64,000 nucleotides of DNA from Rhodothermia bacterium. GTDB lineage: Bacteria > Bacteroidota > Rhodothermia > Rhodothermales > JAAAOL01. This document shows, in pieces, positions 53,847 through 61,939 of the stretch. Position 1 is the stretch's first letter. Each line of letters begins with the position of its first letter. A program made the position numbers and the translations under genes. The DNA lies in NCBI GenBank assembly GCA_030428385.1, contig JAUIDY010000016.1, forward strand, positions 1-64,000, written 5' to 3'. The notes beneath the pieces are model-generated. The model was not told the origin of the DNA and searched no databases. It was given only the letters and a program-made list of their open reading frames with translations.

Positions 53847-55274
53847 CTACCCCTTCAGCCCCTTCACCATCTCCACGCTATACGGATAACGCTGGGGGCG
53901 TGAGAGCATGGCGTTGGCTTCATCGTCGTTTTTGAACCGCTCGTTGACGGGGTCCCAGTAGAGTTTACGGGGCAGCTTCATGGCGATGTGCGCCAGCAGA
54001 CATGCGCTCGTCGAGCGGTGGGCCACCTCCACCGGAGCCACGGTCGTCTCGCGGCTTTTGATGCAGCGCACCCAGTTGGTATGCTGCTCTTCGCTGACGT
54101 ACAGATGTAATTCGTCCGGGCCGATGACGGATTCCAGCATGGCGGGGTCGCTGGCCTGAATTGGCGACTCACGCTCGTTCGCCGAAGGATCACTGCCGGT
54201 GACGGGAGCCCCGCTGCGGGTGACGAAGATCCAGCCATTTTCGCCCTCGAACCGGACGCCATTGGGAAACTCGCCGGAGATGAGCATGGTGACGCCGTTG
54301 GCATATTTGGCCGTCACGTTGAAGTCGCCGTGCACGTTCCACAGGCCGCCGCTGGCAAACTGGGCCGCCGCTTCGAGTTCGATGGGGCCAGTGTACTCGG
54401 TGCCCATGCCCCAATGCGCGGTATCCACGTGGTGTGCGCCCCAGCCCGTAATCATGCCCGCCGAATACGCCTCGCAGCGCAGCCAGCCGGGCCGCGAATA
54501 GCCTTGCTGCGGATGCACGCGCTCAACGGTGTACGGCTCGGCGGGCGTTGTGCCCAACCACATGTCGTAGTCGAGGTTTTCCGGCACCGGCATCGGCGTG
54601 GGATCGCCGCCGGGCGGGTCGCCGGGAAGGCCCACGCGCACGGTATGCAACGCCCCAATCCGACCGTTTCGGACCAACTCACACGCCCGCTTAAAATGCG
54701 GCCACGGATCCACCGAACGCTGCTGGCTGCCCACCTGAAACACGGTGCCCAACCGATGCAGCACGTTGCTCAACATCCGCCCCTCGGCGATGGTCAGCGA
54801 AAACGGTTTTTGCATGTAGATGTCTTTGCCCGCCAGCGCGGCTTCGAGCGCGGGCAGGAAGTGCTGATGGTCGGGCGTGCTGATGACAACGGCGTCGATG
54901 TCGGGCTGGGCAAGCAGTTCGCGGTAGTCCTGATACATCCGCACGTCTACAAAGTCGGCGCTGCCCTGGTGCTCGGCGTACCACTCGCGGACCAGTTGTT
55001 TCCCTTCGGCCATGCGGTTGGCATCCAGATCACTCACCGCCACCAGCCGCACGTCGTCATGCTTCAACACTTCGGGCAAATCGTGCACGCGGGCAATGCG
55101 ACCGCAGCCAATCTGTGCGATGTTGATGTTGTTGCTGGGTGCGGTTTTTCCGAATACCGTCGAGGGCACAATCGTTGGTGCGGCAAACAACCCCGCCGCG
55201 CCGAGGAAGGTTGTTTTGAGGTAATCGCGGCGCGACAGTCCGGTGGGTTTTGATCCGCGTTGTTGGTCGTCCAT
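53847..55274 (-). CDS. Tat-exported Gfo/Idh/MocA oxidoreductase
   Basis: 475 aa. Twin-arginine signal SRRDYLKTTFLGAAGL (residues 14-29) shows export of a folded, cofactor-loaded enzyme. The Rossmann motif is IAQIGCGRIARVHDL; STPDHQHFLPALEAALAGKD is followed by IYMQKPFSLT, with the catalytic-region Lys. GWGAHHVDTAHWGMG is the family's C-terminal His block. Such enzymes oxidise or reduce sugar hydroxyls (often C3) in the periplasm. It lies 124 bp after the PmoA-ThuA gene. Confidence 0.9.
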   Translation of the reverse strand: MDDQQRGSKPTGLSRRDYLKTTFLGAAGLFAAPTIVPSTVFGKTAPSNNINIAQIGCGRIARVHDLPEVLKHDDVRLVAVSDLDANRMAEGKQLVREWYAEHQGSADFVDVRMYQDYRELLAQPDIDAVVISTPDHQHFLPALEAALAGKDIYMQKPFSLTIAEGRMLSNVLHRLGTVFQVGSQQRSVDPWPHFKRACELVRNGRIGALHTVRVGLPGDPPGGDPTPMPVPENLDYDMWLGTTPAEPYTVERVHPQQGYSRPGWLRCEAYSAGMITGWGAHHVDTAHWGMGTEYTGPIELEAAAQFASGGLWNVHGDFNVTAKYANGVTMLISGEFPNGVRFEGENGWIFVTRSGAPVTGSDPSANERESPIQASDPAMLESVIGPDELHLYVSEEQHTNWVRCIKSRETTVAPVEVAHRSTSACLLAHIAMKLPRKLYWDPVNERFKNDDEANAMLSRPQRYPYSVEMVKGLKG

Positions 55275-55334
55275 GTGGCCAAGCGTTTGAGGTGAGCGAA
55301 GGAGGGAGGGTCAGAAGCGGTTTTTGATTGTGAT

Positions 55335-55378
55335 CTTGGGCTATGCAAGCGCCCTCGCGGCGTCTTGCTCGCTCCAAG
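55335..55378. repeat. REP-like nested hairpin
   Basis: Nested arms CTTGG/CCAAG, GCAAG/CTTGC and GCC/GGC around CTCGC, in the gap between the PmoA-ThuA and Gfo/Idh genes. Confidence 0.5.
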
Positions 55379-55398
55379 CTGAAGTCAGAAACCACTTC

Positions 55399-57402
55399 TC
55401 AGGGCGTGGCGGAGCGGGCGGCCCATTGAAGGCCCCCCAGAATATGTTTTAAAAAGGTTGGGTCGACGTAGTGTTCAGGGCGGTGGCCGAGGCTGGTGTA
55501 CCACTGCCGCCCACCATCAAACGTCTGGTACCAGGCGATGGGAAAGCGGTCGCCGAAGAGCGTGCCGGGAAATTCGTCCCCTTGCTCGTCCGCCACCGTG
55601 GTCAGGTCGGCAGCCAGCAACACCTTGATGCGCGGATTCAGCGCCTTGAGATAATAACATTCGTCATCCTCAATGTCCCAGGTCGCGCCCAGAAACGCGG
55701 TGGACGGATGCGACGCATCGATCACCTCGGCGGTGAAATCCTGACGCGGCGCGTGCCGCTCGAAGTTGCCCCCCATCAACTGCGAAAACCATGGCCAGTC
55801 CCGCTCCGAGCCGCTGGCAGAATGAATACCCACCACCCCGCCGCCGTTGCGCACGTAGATCTGCAACGCCATGCGCTGCGCCTCGGTGTCGAAGGTTTGG
55901 TTGTTGGTGTTGGAAAAAACCAGCGCGGCATATTGCGCAAGATTGGCGTCGGTAAACACGGCTGGATCATCGGACGCATCCACGCCAAAACCGTACGTCT
56001 CACCCAGCTTTTCGATGGCGGCGATGGAATGCGGGATGTTGTCGTGGACGTAGCCTTCGCCGTTTTTGGTATACACCAGCACCTTCGCTCCACGCAGCGA
56101 ACCGGTCGGGTAGACTTTAACCTGAGGCGGATATGCGAAGTCGTGCCAGTGCCGTTCGGCCTCGGCGGGTGTCATCGTGCCATCGTAAAGTACCATGCGG
56201 TAGTTCAGCGCATAGGTGTGGCCCGGCTCCAGCTTCCAGTCGCGGTCCTGCGCCGGGTTGAAGTTGATGTACACATTCTCGGTCCCCCCATTGGCACCGG
56301 TCGGCCAAAGACGCAGTTGTTCAGGATAGTTGTAGTTGCCGGGATGGGTCAGGAAAAGCACGCCGGAGGTGCCGGATTCGGCATCAGTTTCACCATTTAC
56401 GTCGAGCCAGCGGGCGCGGGTGGCGTTGCCATTGCTCTTGTTGAAGCCTTCCGAGGTGAGTAGCGTGGCATTGGTGTCATTCCAGCGCTCGGTGGCACGC
56501 AGGCTGAACCCCTGATACCGATACGCAAGGATGGTAAGCGGCGCATCCGAGGCGGGGCTCAGCGTCGAGGTAAAATCCACCAGCCACGTCTTCTGTTCAG
56601 GATCGGCATTCCACACCGAAACGCCCCACTGCTCGTTCATGGCCACTTTCTCGGTGCGCATCGAGTCGTAAAACACCACATGATCAAGGGCGGCCCGGAA
56701 ACCACCCGCAACATCCCCAGCATGGCGTTCCAGCAGGTGGGAGGCACGGACGGTGCCCTGCCTGCCGTGGAGGTTCCAGAAATCAACTTCGCGTCCCTCA
56801 AACTCGGTGTGCGTCCACGGATTCCAGATGCCGTAGTGGTGATAGTGGTCGGGCGGCTGGATACGCGACAGGACTTCACCTTCGGGCGAGCGGAGCGGAT
56901 GGATAAACCCGCTGCGGCGGTAGATCGGATCAACGCCTTCCGGCACATCTTGCATGGCATAGCGATACGTCAGCACCGGAGCCTCGCCCATCTGTACGGC
57001 CAGTCCTTCGCCGTCATCCACAACACGAACCGCGGAGGGTGGGCGTGCGGTCGTGGAATCCGTTGGCAGCAAGCGCCACTGGTACCGGCGCACGGTGCCC
57101 GGCGGGGTGTCGCCAGCGAGAATCCAGACCAAAAAATGCGGACGACCCGGCTCCAACTGCGAGGCCACCGGCTCGTCCATGCCATCCGTTGTTTCGAAGA
57201 GTTGAAACTCTCCCGCGAGTGCCTGCAACGAGACTCCTTCAAGGTTTGCGCGCACCGGCACATTAACCCGCGCATACGCGCCTGCCTCCACAGCAAAATC
57301 CGCCACGACAGTCTGACCATAGAGCGGTATGCCCGAGAACGCCCAGAGTACAGCAGCCGGCCATAAAAAAAAGAGCGCGGCAAGCGGGAGATGCCGGTTC
57401 AT
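55399..57402 (-). CDS. Secreted DUF6807 (PmoA)-ThuA fusion protein
   Basis: 667 aa with a signal peptide (1-30, ending IPLYGQ). Residues ~30-400 match the DUF6807/PmoA family (PPDHYHHYGIWNPWTHTEFE; LTHPGNYNYPEQLRLWPTG), a fold related to galactose mutarotases. Residues ~415-660 are a ThuA/GATase1-like domain (KVLVYTKNGEGYVHDNIPHS; GVVGIHSASGSERDWPWF; TSLGHRPEHYVDPTFLKHIL). ThuA and Gfo/Idh proteins act together on keto-sugars in other bacteria. Here it is the promoter-proximal gene of the operon and is exported, so periplasmic keto-glycoside processing is a fair inference. Confidence 0.88.
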   Translation of the reverse strand: MNRHLPLAALFFLWPAAVLWAFSGIPLYGQTVVADFAVEAGAYARVNVPVRANLEGVSLQALAGEFQLFETTDGMDEPVASQLEPGRPHFLVWILAGDTPPGTVRRYQWRLLPTDSTTARPPSAVRVVDDGEGLAVQMGEAPVLTYRYAMQDVPEGVDPIYRRSGFIHPLRSPEGEVLSRIQPPDHYHHYGIWNPWTHTEFEGREVDFWNLHGRQGTVRASHLLERHAGDVAGGFRAALDHVVFYDSMRTEKVAMNEQWGVSVWNADPEQKTWLVDFTSTLSPASDAPLTILAYRYQGFSLRATERWNDTNATLLTSEGFNKSNGNATRARWLDVNGETDAESGTSGVLFLTHPGNYNYPEQLRLWPTGANGGTENVYINFNPAQDRDWKLEPGHTYALNYRMVLYDGTMTPAEAERHWHDFAYPPQVKVYPTGSLRGAKVLVYTKNGEGYVHDNIPHSIAAIEKLGETYGFGVDASDDPAVFTDANLAQYAALVFSNTNNQTFDTEAQRMALQIYVRNGGGVVGIHSASGSERDWPWFSQLMGGNFERHAPRQDFTAEVIDASHPSTAFLGATWDIEDDECYYLKALNPRIKVLLAADLTTVADEQGDEFPGTLFGDRFPIAWYQTFDGGRQWYTSLGHRPEHYVDPTFLKHILGGLQWAARSATP

Positions 57403-57522
57403 ATAGTCCCTGCTTTGGAATGAACAAACAAAAGGTTTCGATGTGGCGGCGTGCCTAGCCTACGGTGTGGGGATGGAAAAAACAACCGATCGCGTCCATC
57501 TCTTCTTCAGAAAACAAACCGC

Positions 57523-57574
57523 AAAAAAAAACCAAGCGATGCTGTCCCGGGGGAACAGACAGCAAAGCTTGGTT
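57523..57574 (-). terminator. Strong intrinsic terminator in the leader
   Basis: On the minus strand AACCAAGC pairs with GCTTGGTT (57574-57567 with 57538-57531), enclosing a second stem (GCTGTC/GACAGC). At least eight T follow. It lies 120 bp before the PmoA-ThuA ATG. Confidence 0.8.
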
Positions 57575-57894
57575 GGGTCACCTGCACAAGGCCGACAGGT
57601 CAAGCGGCCCGCCCTTCACTCGGAAAAGTTGAGGCGCCGAAATGAAGAAAAGCAGGTGTTGAGGCTGTAGGGTGGGCCAGCCTCGGAATGACGGGTTCGC
57701 GGACATCGGAAGTCGAGGCGGATGTCCGATCTTGTTCACCCTCTGTGTGCGTCAGACGAGCGTTGTAAACGACCGTCGCGGTAGCTGATTTTAACACTTC
57801 CATCGAATCGGGGGCTTGGGGATAGACTTTGACGATGGTATCCGAATAAGAACACCTACCATTTGTTATCAAATCATATGATGACTTGATGTTT
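57575..57894 (-). ncRNA. Structured leader or candidate small RNA
   Basis: About 320 nt from a predicted start near 57894 to the terminator. Perfect stems in order on the minus strand: CGGACATC/GATGTCCG (57728-57721 with 57707-57700), GAGGCTG/CAGCCTC (57684-57678 with 57667-57661) and CACCTGC/GCAGGTG (57658-57652 with 57585-57579), the last enclosing smaller stems. It is either a terminator-controlled 5' leader of the sugar operon or an independent sRNA. A 67-codon frame from ATG 57803 to 57600 (MEVLKSATATVVYNARL...) ends 26 bp before the terminator, so a small unknown protein is a third option. I recognise no known RNA family. Confidence 0.45.
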
Positions 57895-57900
57895 ACAAAT
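57861..57900. repeat. AT-rich 40-bp imperfect palindrome
   Basis: Core arms ATCAAATCAT (57868-57877) and ATGACTTGAT (57881-57890) match at 9 of 10; outer ATTTGT/ACAAAT also pair. Two TTTACAAA copies (57892-57899, 57903-57910) adjoin it. It covers the predicted transcript start and is a likely protein-binding site. Confidence 0.5.
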
Positions 57901-57928
57901 AATTTACAAAAACGCGGCTCATTGTCAA
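57901..57928 (-). promoter_or_regulatory. Promoter of the leader/sugar operon
   Basis: On the minus strand a perfect -35 TTGACA (57928-57923), 16-nt spacer and TAAATT (57906-57901). Transcription would start near 57894. Confidence 0.5.
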
Positions 57929-57946
57929 GCGCAGGAGTGCAATTTT

Positions 57947-57960
57947 TAGAAGCGCTTCCA
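57947..57960. promoter_or_regulatory. LacI/CRE-type operator
   Basis: TAGAAGCGCTTCCA matches the palindromic LacI-family core TGGAAGCGCTTCCA at 13 of 14 positions. It lies 18 bp upstream of the TTGACA promoter, suiting sugar-responsive control of the downstream oxidoreductase operon. No LacI-type gene is in the window. Confidence 0.55.
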
Positions 57961-58066
57961 GAATTTTTTCGGTTTCGTTCAGAATATGCTTAATGAAAAC
58001 CTTTTCTAAAAAAATAAACCCACCGCCCCGCCTTTTTTTCCAACGAACATCCTGCTTGCCAACCCC

Positions 58067-61000
58067 TTACCGTTTCGGATACTGTGTGCGCAGAAGCGTA
58101 AACGGCGAGGGGGATTTGCGTGTGCGTAGCATATGCAAAAGATGGCGATAACCCGCCCCGTACACATCATTGCGGGCAACCTGACGGGCGATGTGTTCTT
58201 TGGCAATGCCTTTTGCTTCGAGGCATTGCAGCCCGGCCCAGAGCGCATGTCCTTCGATGAGCAGCAGCCCATGCTCGGCGTGCATCCGCTGCACGTCAAG
58301 GTGATCAAATTGCCAGATGTGTGTCAGTTCGTGGGCCACCGTTTCGAGCATGAGGTGGTACGGCTGCCCGTTCTCGATCAAAATAGCATAGTGTCCGGGT
58401 CCATCCTGTATGGCCAGTCCGATGGCCCGTTCGTCGAAGTCCGCCGTGGGCAAAAACGTCCCCCCGTGCGCAGCCGCGATTTCCTGTGGATTGGCAAAGC
58501 GGATGTCGATGTCGCGGGTGAGCTTCAGGTCGAAGCGCCCCGTCAGGAAGGCGCGTGCTTCCTTGTATACTTTTTTTAACCCCTTCACGGTATCCACCGC
58601 CTGCCCGGTGCAGGTCTGACACCGCTCGCGCCCGTCCGGGAGGCGTTTGAGCTTTTTGCTGGCGGTGGGTCGCCCACAGAAATCGCAGACGGTGCCGTCG
58701 TCTTGCGTCGGCGGTTTTTCGTGGGCGCTGGAATAATAGCCCCGCCGCTGGGCCGTGATCTGGTACTCGGTCAGGAAAAGCGCATTCAGAATCGACTTTG
58801 TCTTTTCCAGATCGAGGGCCGCAGACACCTCGCTTTTGCCGTAGCGTAAAAAAGTGTCCCGGTCGGCGATTTGCTTCTTCCATCCGGTGCTGGGCTTTTC
58901 TGATGGTTTGAGCAGCCAGGTCAAGTAATCCCCCAGTTGCTCCAATACATAGCTCCACTCGGTAAACATGGCCTGTACCAGCCCAACATCGGCGGTGGAA
59001 TCCTCCACGAAATACAGGTCAATGCTGCGACCGTCATCTTGCCACTCCAGTGCCAGGTACGGAAGGGCATGCCGTAGCGTAGCGAGGGAGGCACTGGTGG
59101 AAGCACGCGGCGAGACGCAGGCATGCAACAGCGTATGGGTTTCGGGAAAGAGGGTAACAAACGCCTCGTTGCACAACACCGCCAGCGTTCGCGCCACGGC
59201 ATGGCGCTCCTCCACCGCCATGCGGTCAGCCAGTTTGAGCTTCAGATGCATCAGCCGTCCCGCCGGATACACACGCACGGGCACGTCGTGATCGCGCACC
59301 TCGGTGAAGGTATACGCGCCTTCGCGCATGCTGAGATCATGCAAAAACGTGTAGTACCCCTTTGTCTTTACCCGAAACCGTCCTTTTCCGAGGCGTCGCT
59401 CAATCGTCAGCCGCCCCTTGCGCACCGTCTCGGGCGGCGACCAGTCGTGCACGTCATCGACGGTGATTTGCAGCGCGGGGCGATACATCAGGTGGCGCTG
59501 GGCCGGGCGGTGGCGCGTACGCACGGTGGCGGTCGCCGGGTCGATGGCGACGACCTCAAAGGGTTTGTCTTCGTAGGTGCCGTGCTCCTGCGTCCGAAAC
59601 GTATGAACCTGCCCCGGCAAGTACGTCTGGTACAGATGGTCGGCCGTGACAAAGCCCTGCACATGCCCGCCGTCGTCTACGATCTGATACCGTCGCAGCC
59701 AACCGAGGTGGTCGTGGTTTTTGATATGGGGATCGAGCCGGAAGAACGTGATTTCTTCGAACGCACCCGTGGCCTCGTTAAACACGGTGTCGCGCTGGGC
59801 CTTGAGGTAGCCCCGTTCGCGCAGGTCGAGGTCGAACATAAACAGAAACAGCCCATGCAGGGCATCCTCCACGACGCGGGCCTCGGGCAGCACGCTGCGC
59901 AGTTGATCCAGCACCTCGGCTTCGGTCATCGGCCCTGCCACGAGCCGCTCCAGCAAGCCATACGCCACGGCATAGCGGCTGGTGGCGGCCAGCCGGGGCG
60001 TGAGGGCCTGTGCAAACAGGGGTGTGGCGAGGAAAAACTCGACGTTGTCCGCAAAATAGTCCCGCAGCAGATAAGGCGGCGAGACGAGGTTTACGAAGGC
60101 GAGCCGCCGCCCGAGCGGGATGTATTCACGCAGCGCCGCGATGAGGTTGTGCTCGCGGTCGTGGACGAGCAGCGGCGCTTGCTCGCGGGGCTTCGCCATC
60201 CACGAAATCTCGCTTGGCCCGAGGCTGTTCTCTTTAAAATGCTGGGCGCGGAGGGTGTCGTCTTTCGCGAGTTCTTCCACGAATTCGTCCCACGGCTGCT
60301 CCTCCTGCCCCACCGCCACAAACTCTCGCACTCCAGCCTGCCATGCCAACAGCGCCAACACCGGCTCGGCCCCGAGGTAATCGGGAGAGCCACTGAGCAA
60401 CCCGCGTTGCGTGGCCGCGTGCGCAAACGGGTGCTCCCCTTCGAGCTGCCACGTCAGCACGAACACGTTATCCGACACAGACCCGGCCAGGTGATGCTCC
60501 CGGAAATTGCCCGTCAGGAAGCCACGCATACCTGATTCCAGCGCTTTCCGCCCGTCGGAGGTAGCGATGAGTTGCAGCGAGGGCGAATGCGCCCGTAGCA
60601 CCTGAATGAGTGCCCGCACCGAGGGCAGGTGGTTCATCACTGTGGCCGATGCGTTCAGGGCCAGCACCACATCCACGGCTTCGAACCAGCGCTCGCGGAC
60701 GGTGTCGGCGTTCAGCAGGGCACCAGCGGATGACACCAGCACATGCGGATCGTCGTGGACGCGGCGGTAGTGATCCAGCGTCTCCACCTGCCATGTCATG
60801 GCTCCATCGAAATAACTCCCCAGTTCTGTCCGCAGCCAGCGGGCCACTTCCTCCTGCCGCGCAGGCGCATCGCGGCGATCCGGCTCCACCAACACCAAGA
60901 TGCGGTGCCCGTCGATGAGGTGGGCATGCAAGGCCGCAAACAGCACCGGCGCGAGGTCGTCATAAATCACGCTGCTGATGAGCACATCATGCCCCCGCTG

Positions 61001-61903
61001 CAGATCGGAAAGCACGTTAAAATGCTCGGGCGTGAGGGTGTGCCCCCGGCTGAGCAGATCGTTCCAGAGGCGCTCCAGTTCGTACGTCTGCGGATCGGCG
61101 TCGGGTGTCTGTCGGTAGCTGATCGGGTGGTGTTCGGGGCGCGGTAGCGCCAGCTTGTCTGTGGCCACCAGCACCCGCTCGGGCCAGATCTTCTGATACC
61201 GCTCCCACAGTTTTTGATAATCGATGGCTTTTTCGGCCGTGACATCGTCGCCGCCGAACCGCTCGGCGGAGTCGGCGGGACGCGCACCATCGAGAAACCA
61301 GCCCAGTTCGAGCAGCACCACCAGCGCGGGCGCGGGAAGCAAGGTGAGCATGACGGGCACCGGAAGCAGCGTTGCATCGAAGATGAGCGCCACAAACAGC
61401 GGGATGGCCGCCAGAAACGCGAGCCGCCGTGCCAAGATGCCAGACAGCACCCACTCTTCGCGGATGAGCACGCCGTGTTCGGGGTCGTGGCGGTGAAACA
61501 GCAGCCGCTTCGAGGGCGCATGTTCTTTCCGAAACCACGCGACAAGCCGTTGCACGCCGTTGTTGATGAGCTTGATGCCTGCGAAGGCCAGCAACAACCC
61601 CAGATTGAGCAGTACGTGGACTCCTTCCGTCACTTCCCACCCTAACGGGTCTGCCCGCAGCAGTTGGGCCACGGCGGTGAGAACGGGCGTCAGCGCGGCT
61701 TCGACCTGTGCCTGGATCGGCGGGTAGTATTTGAAGTAGGCATACAACGCCCCACCGGCTGCTCCCAGCGCCGTCAGCACCTCTCCCTGCTGCCGGTACC
61801 GCATGGGCTTGGGCAGGTTAAGCTTGTGGAGCAGCCATACCACCGCCGCCAGCGCTACCAGCGCTACCAGCGTCAACCGCCAAATGTGTGGTTCGGGAGG
61901 CAT
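58067..61903 (-). CDS. Membrane-anchored pseudo-helicase with zinc ribbon and HExxH peptidase domain
   Basis: 1278 aa, function unknown. TM helices lie at ~10-27, 95-113 and 160-204 (probably two in the last). Residues ~280-466 follow an SF2 helicase lobe strand by strand: GHTLTPEHFNVLSDLQRGHD, ILVLVEPDRRDA, VLVSSAGALLNA, DVVLALNAS, LQLIATSDGR. But Walker A (HDVLISSVIYDD) and DEAD (DVVLALNA) have lost the catalytic residues. Residues ~900-997 resemble a DUF1998/MrfA-type tail (RHALPYLALEW, DLYFVEDSTADVGLVQ). A four-Cys ribbon (C1073, C1076, C1095, C1098) follows, then a zincin, HELTH 1191-1195 with a likely third ligand E1217 (LIEGHALW), as in DA1-like peptidases. The domain order is directly visible; the family assignments are inference. 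It is the last gene of the operon, 36 bp after the SRPBCC gene. Confidence 0.75.
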   Translation of the reverse strand: MPPEPHIWRLTLVALVALAAVVWLLHKLNLPKPMRYRQQGEVLTALGAAGGALYAYFKYYPPIQAQVEAALTPVLTAVAQLLRADPLGWEVTEGVHVLLNLGLLLAFAGIKLINNGVQRLVAWFRKEHAPSKRLLFHRHDPEHGVLIREEWVLSGILARRLAFLAAIPLFVALIFDATLLPVPVMLTLLPAPALVVLLELGWFLDGARPADSAERFGGDDVTAEKAIDYQKLWERYQKIWPERVLVATDKLALPRPEHHPISYRQTPDADPQTYELERLWNDLLSRGHTLTPEHFNVLSDLQRGHDVLISSVIYDDLAPVLFAALHAHLIDGHRILVLVEPDRRDAPARQEEVARWLRTELGSYFDGAMTWQVETLDHYRRVHDDPHVLVSSAGALLNADTVRERWFEAVDVVLALNASATVMNHLPSVRALIQVLRAHSPSLQLIATSDGRKALESGMRGFLTGNFREHHLAGSVSDNVFVLTWQLEGEHPFAHAATQRGLLSGSPDYLGAEPVLALLAWQAGVREFVAVGQEEQPWDEFVEELAKDDTLRAQHFKENSLGPSEISWMAKPREQAPLLVHDREHNLIAALREYIPLGRRLAFVNLVSPPYLLRDYFADNVEFFLATPLFAQALTPRLAATSRYAVAYGLLERLVAGPMTEAEVLDQLRSVLPEARVVEDALHGLFLFMFDLDLRERGYLKAQRDTVFNEATGAFEEITFFRLDPHIKNHDHLGWLRRYQIVDDGGHVQGFVTADHLYQTYLPGQVHTFRTQEHGTYEDKPFEVVAIDPATATVRTRHRPAQRHLMYRPALQITVDDVHDWSPPETVRKGRLTIERRLGKGRFRVKTKGYYTFLHDLSMREGAYTFTEVRDHDVPVRVYPAGRLMHLKLKLADRMAVEERHAVARTLAVLCNEAFVTLFPETHTLLHACVSPRASTSASLATLRHALPYLALEWQDDGRSIDLYFVEDSTADVGLVQAMFTEWSYVLEQLGDYLTWLLKPSEKPSTGWKKQIADRDTFLRYGKSEVSAALDLEKTKSILNALFLTEYQITAQRRGYYSSAHEKPPTQDDGTVCDFCGRPTASKKLKRLPDGRERCQTCTGQAVDTVKGLKKVYKEARAFLTGRFDLKLTRDIDIRFANPQEIAAAHGGTFLPTADFDERAIGLAIQDGPGHYAILIENGQPYHLMLETVAHELTHIWQFDHLDVQRMHAEHGLLLIEGHALWAGLQCLEAKGIAKEHIARQVARNDVYGAGYRHLLHMLRTRKSPSPFTLLRTQYPKR

Positions 61904-61939
61904 GGATACAAAACCGCCGGATTGCCCCTGCGCGGTCGG

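Larger units (their letters stand above)
57403..58066. other. 664-bp intergenic control region
   Basis: Holds, from high to low coordinates, about 100 bp of AT-rich DNA after the membrane pseudo-helicase stop codon, the LacI-type site, the promoter, the AT-rich palindrome, the structured leader and the terminator. No terminator for the gene ending at 58067 was found; read-through into the sugar operon is conceivable. Confidence 0.6.

Noticed and set aside
57600-57872. 90-codon minus-strand frame from a TTG
   Set aside because: The TTG lies inside the AT-rich palindrome and the upstream part has no start context; only the shorter ATG 57803 version is kept as an alternative in the leader entry.
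57523-57894. RNase P, tmRNA, SRP or 6S RNA
   Set aside because: None of their conserved core sequences (for example GAGGAAAGTCC of RNase P or a tRNA-like 3' end) is present.
59123-60535. 470-codon plus-strand frame
   Set aside because: Antisense to the pseudo-helicase gene; the translation is His/Arg/Gln-rich without domains.
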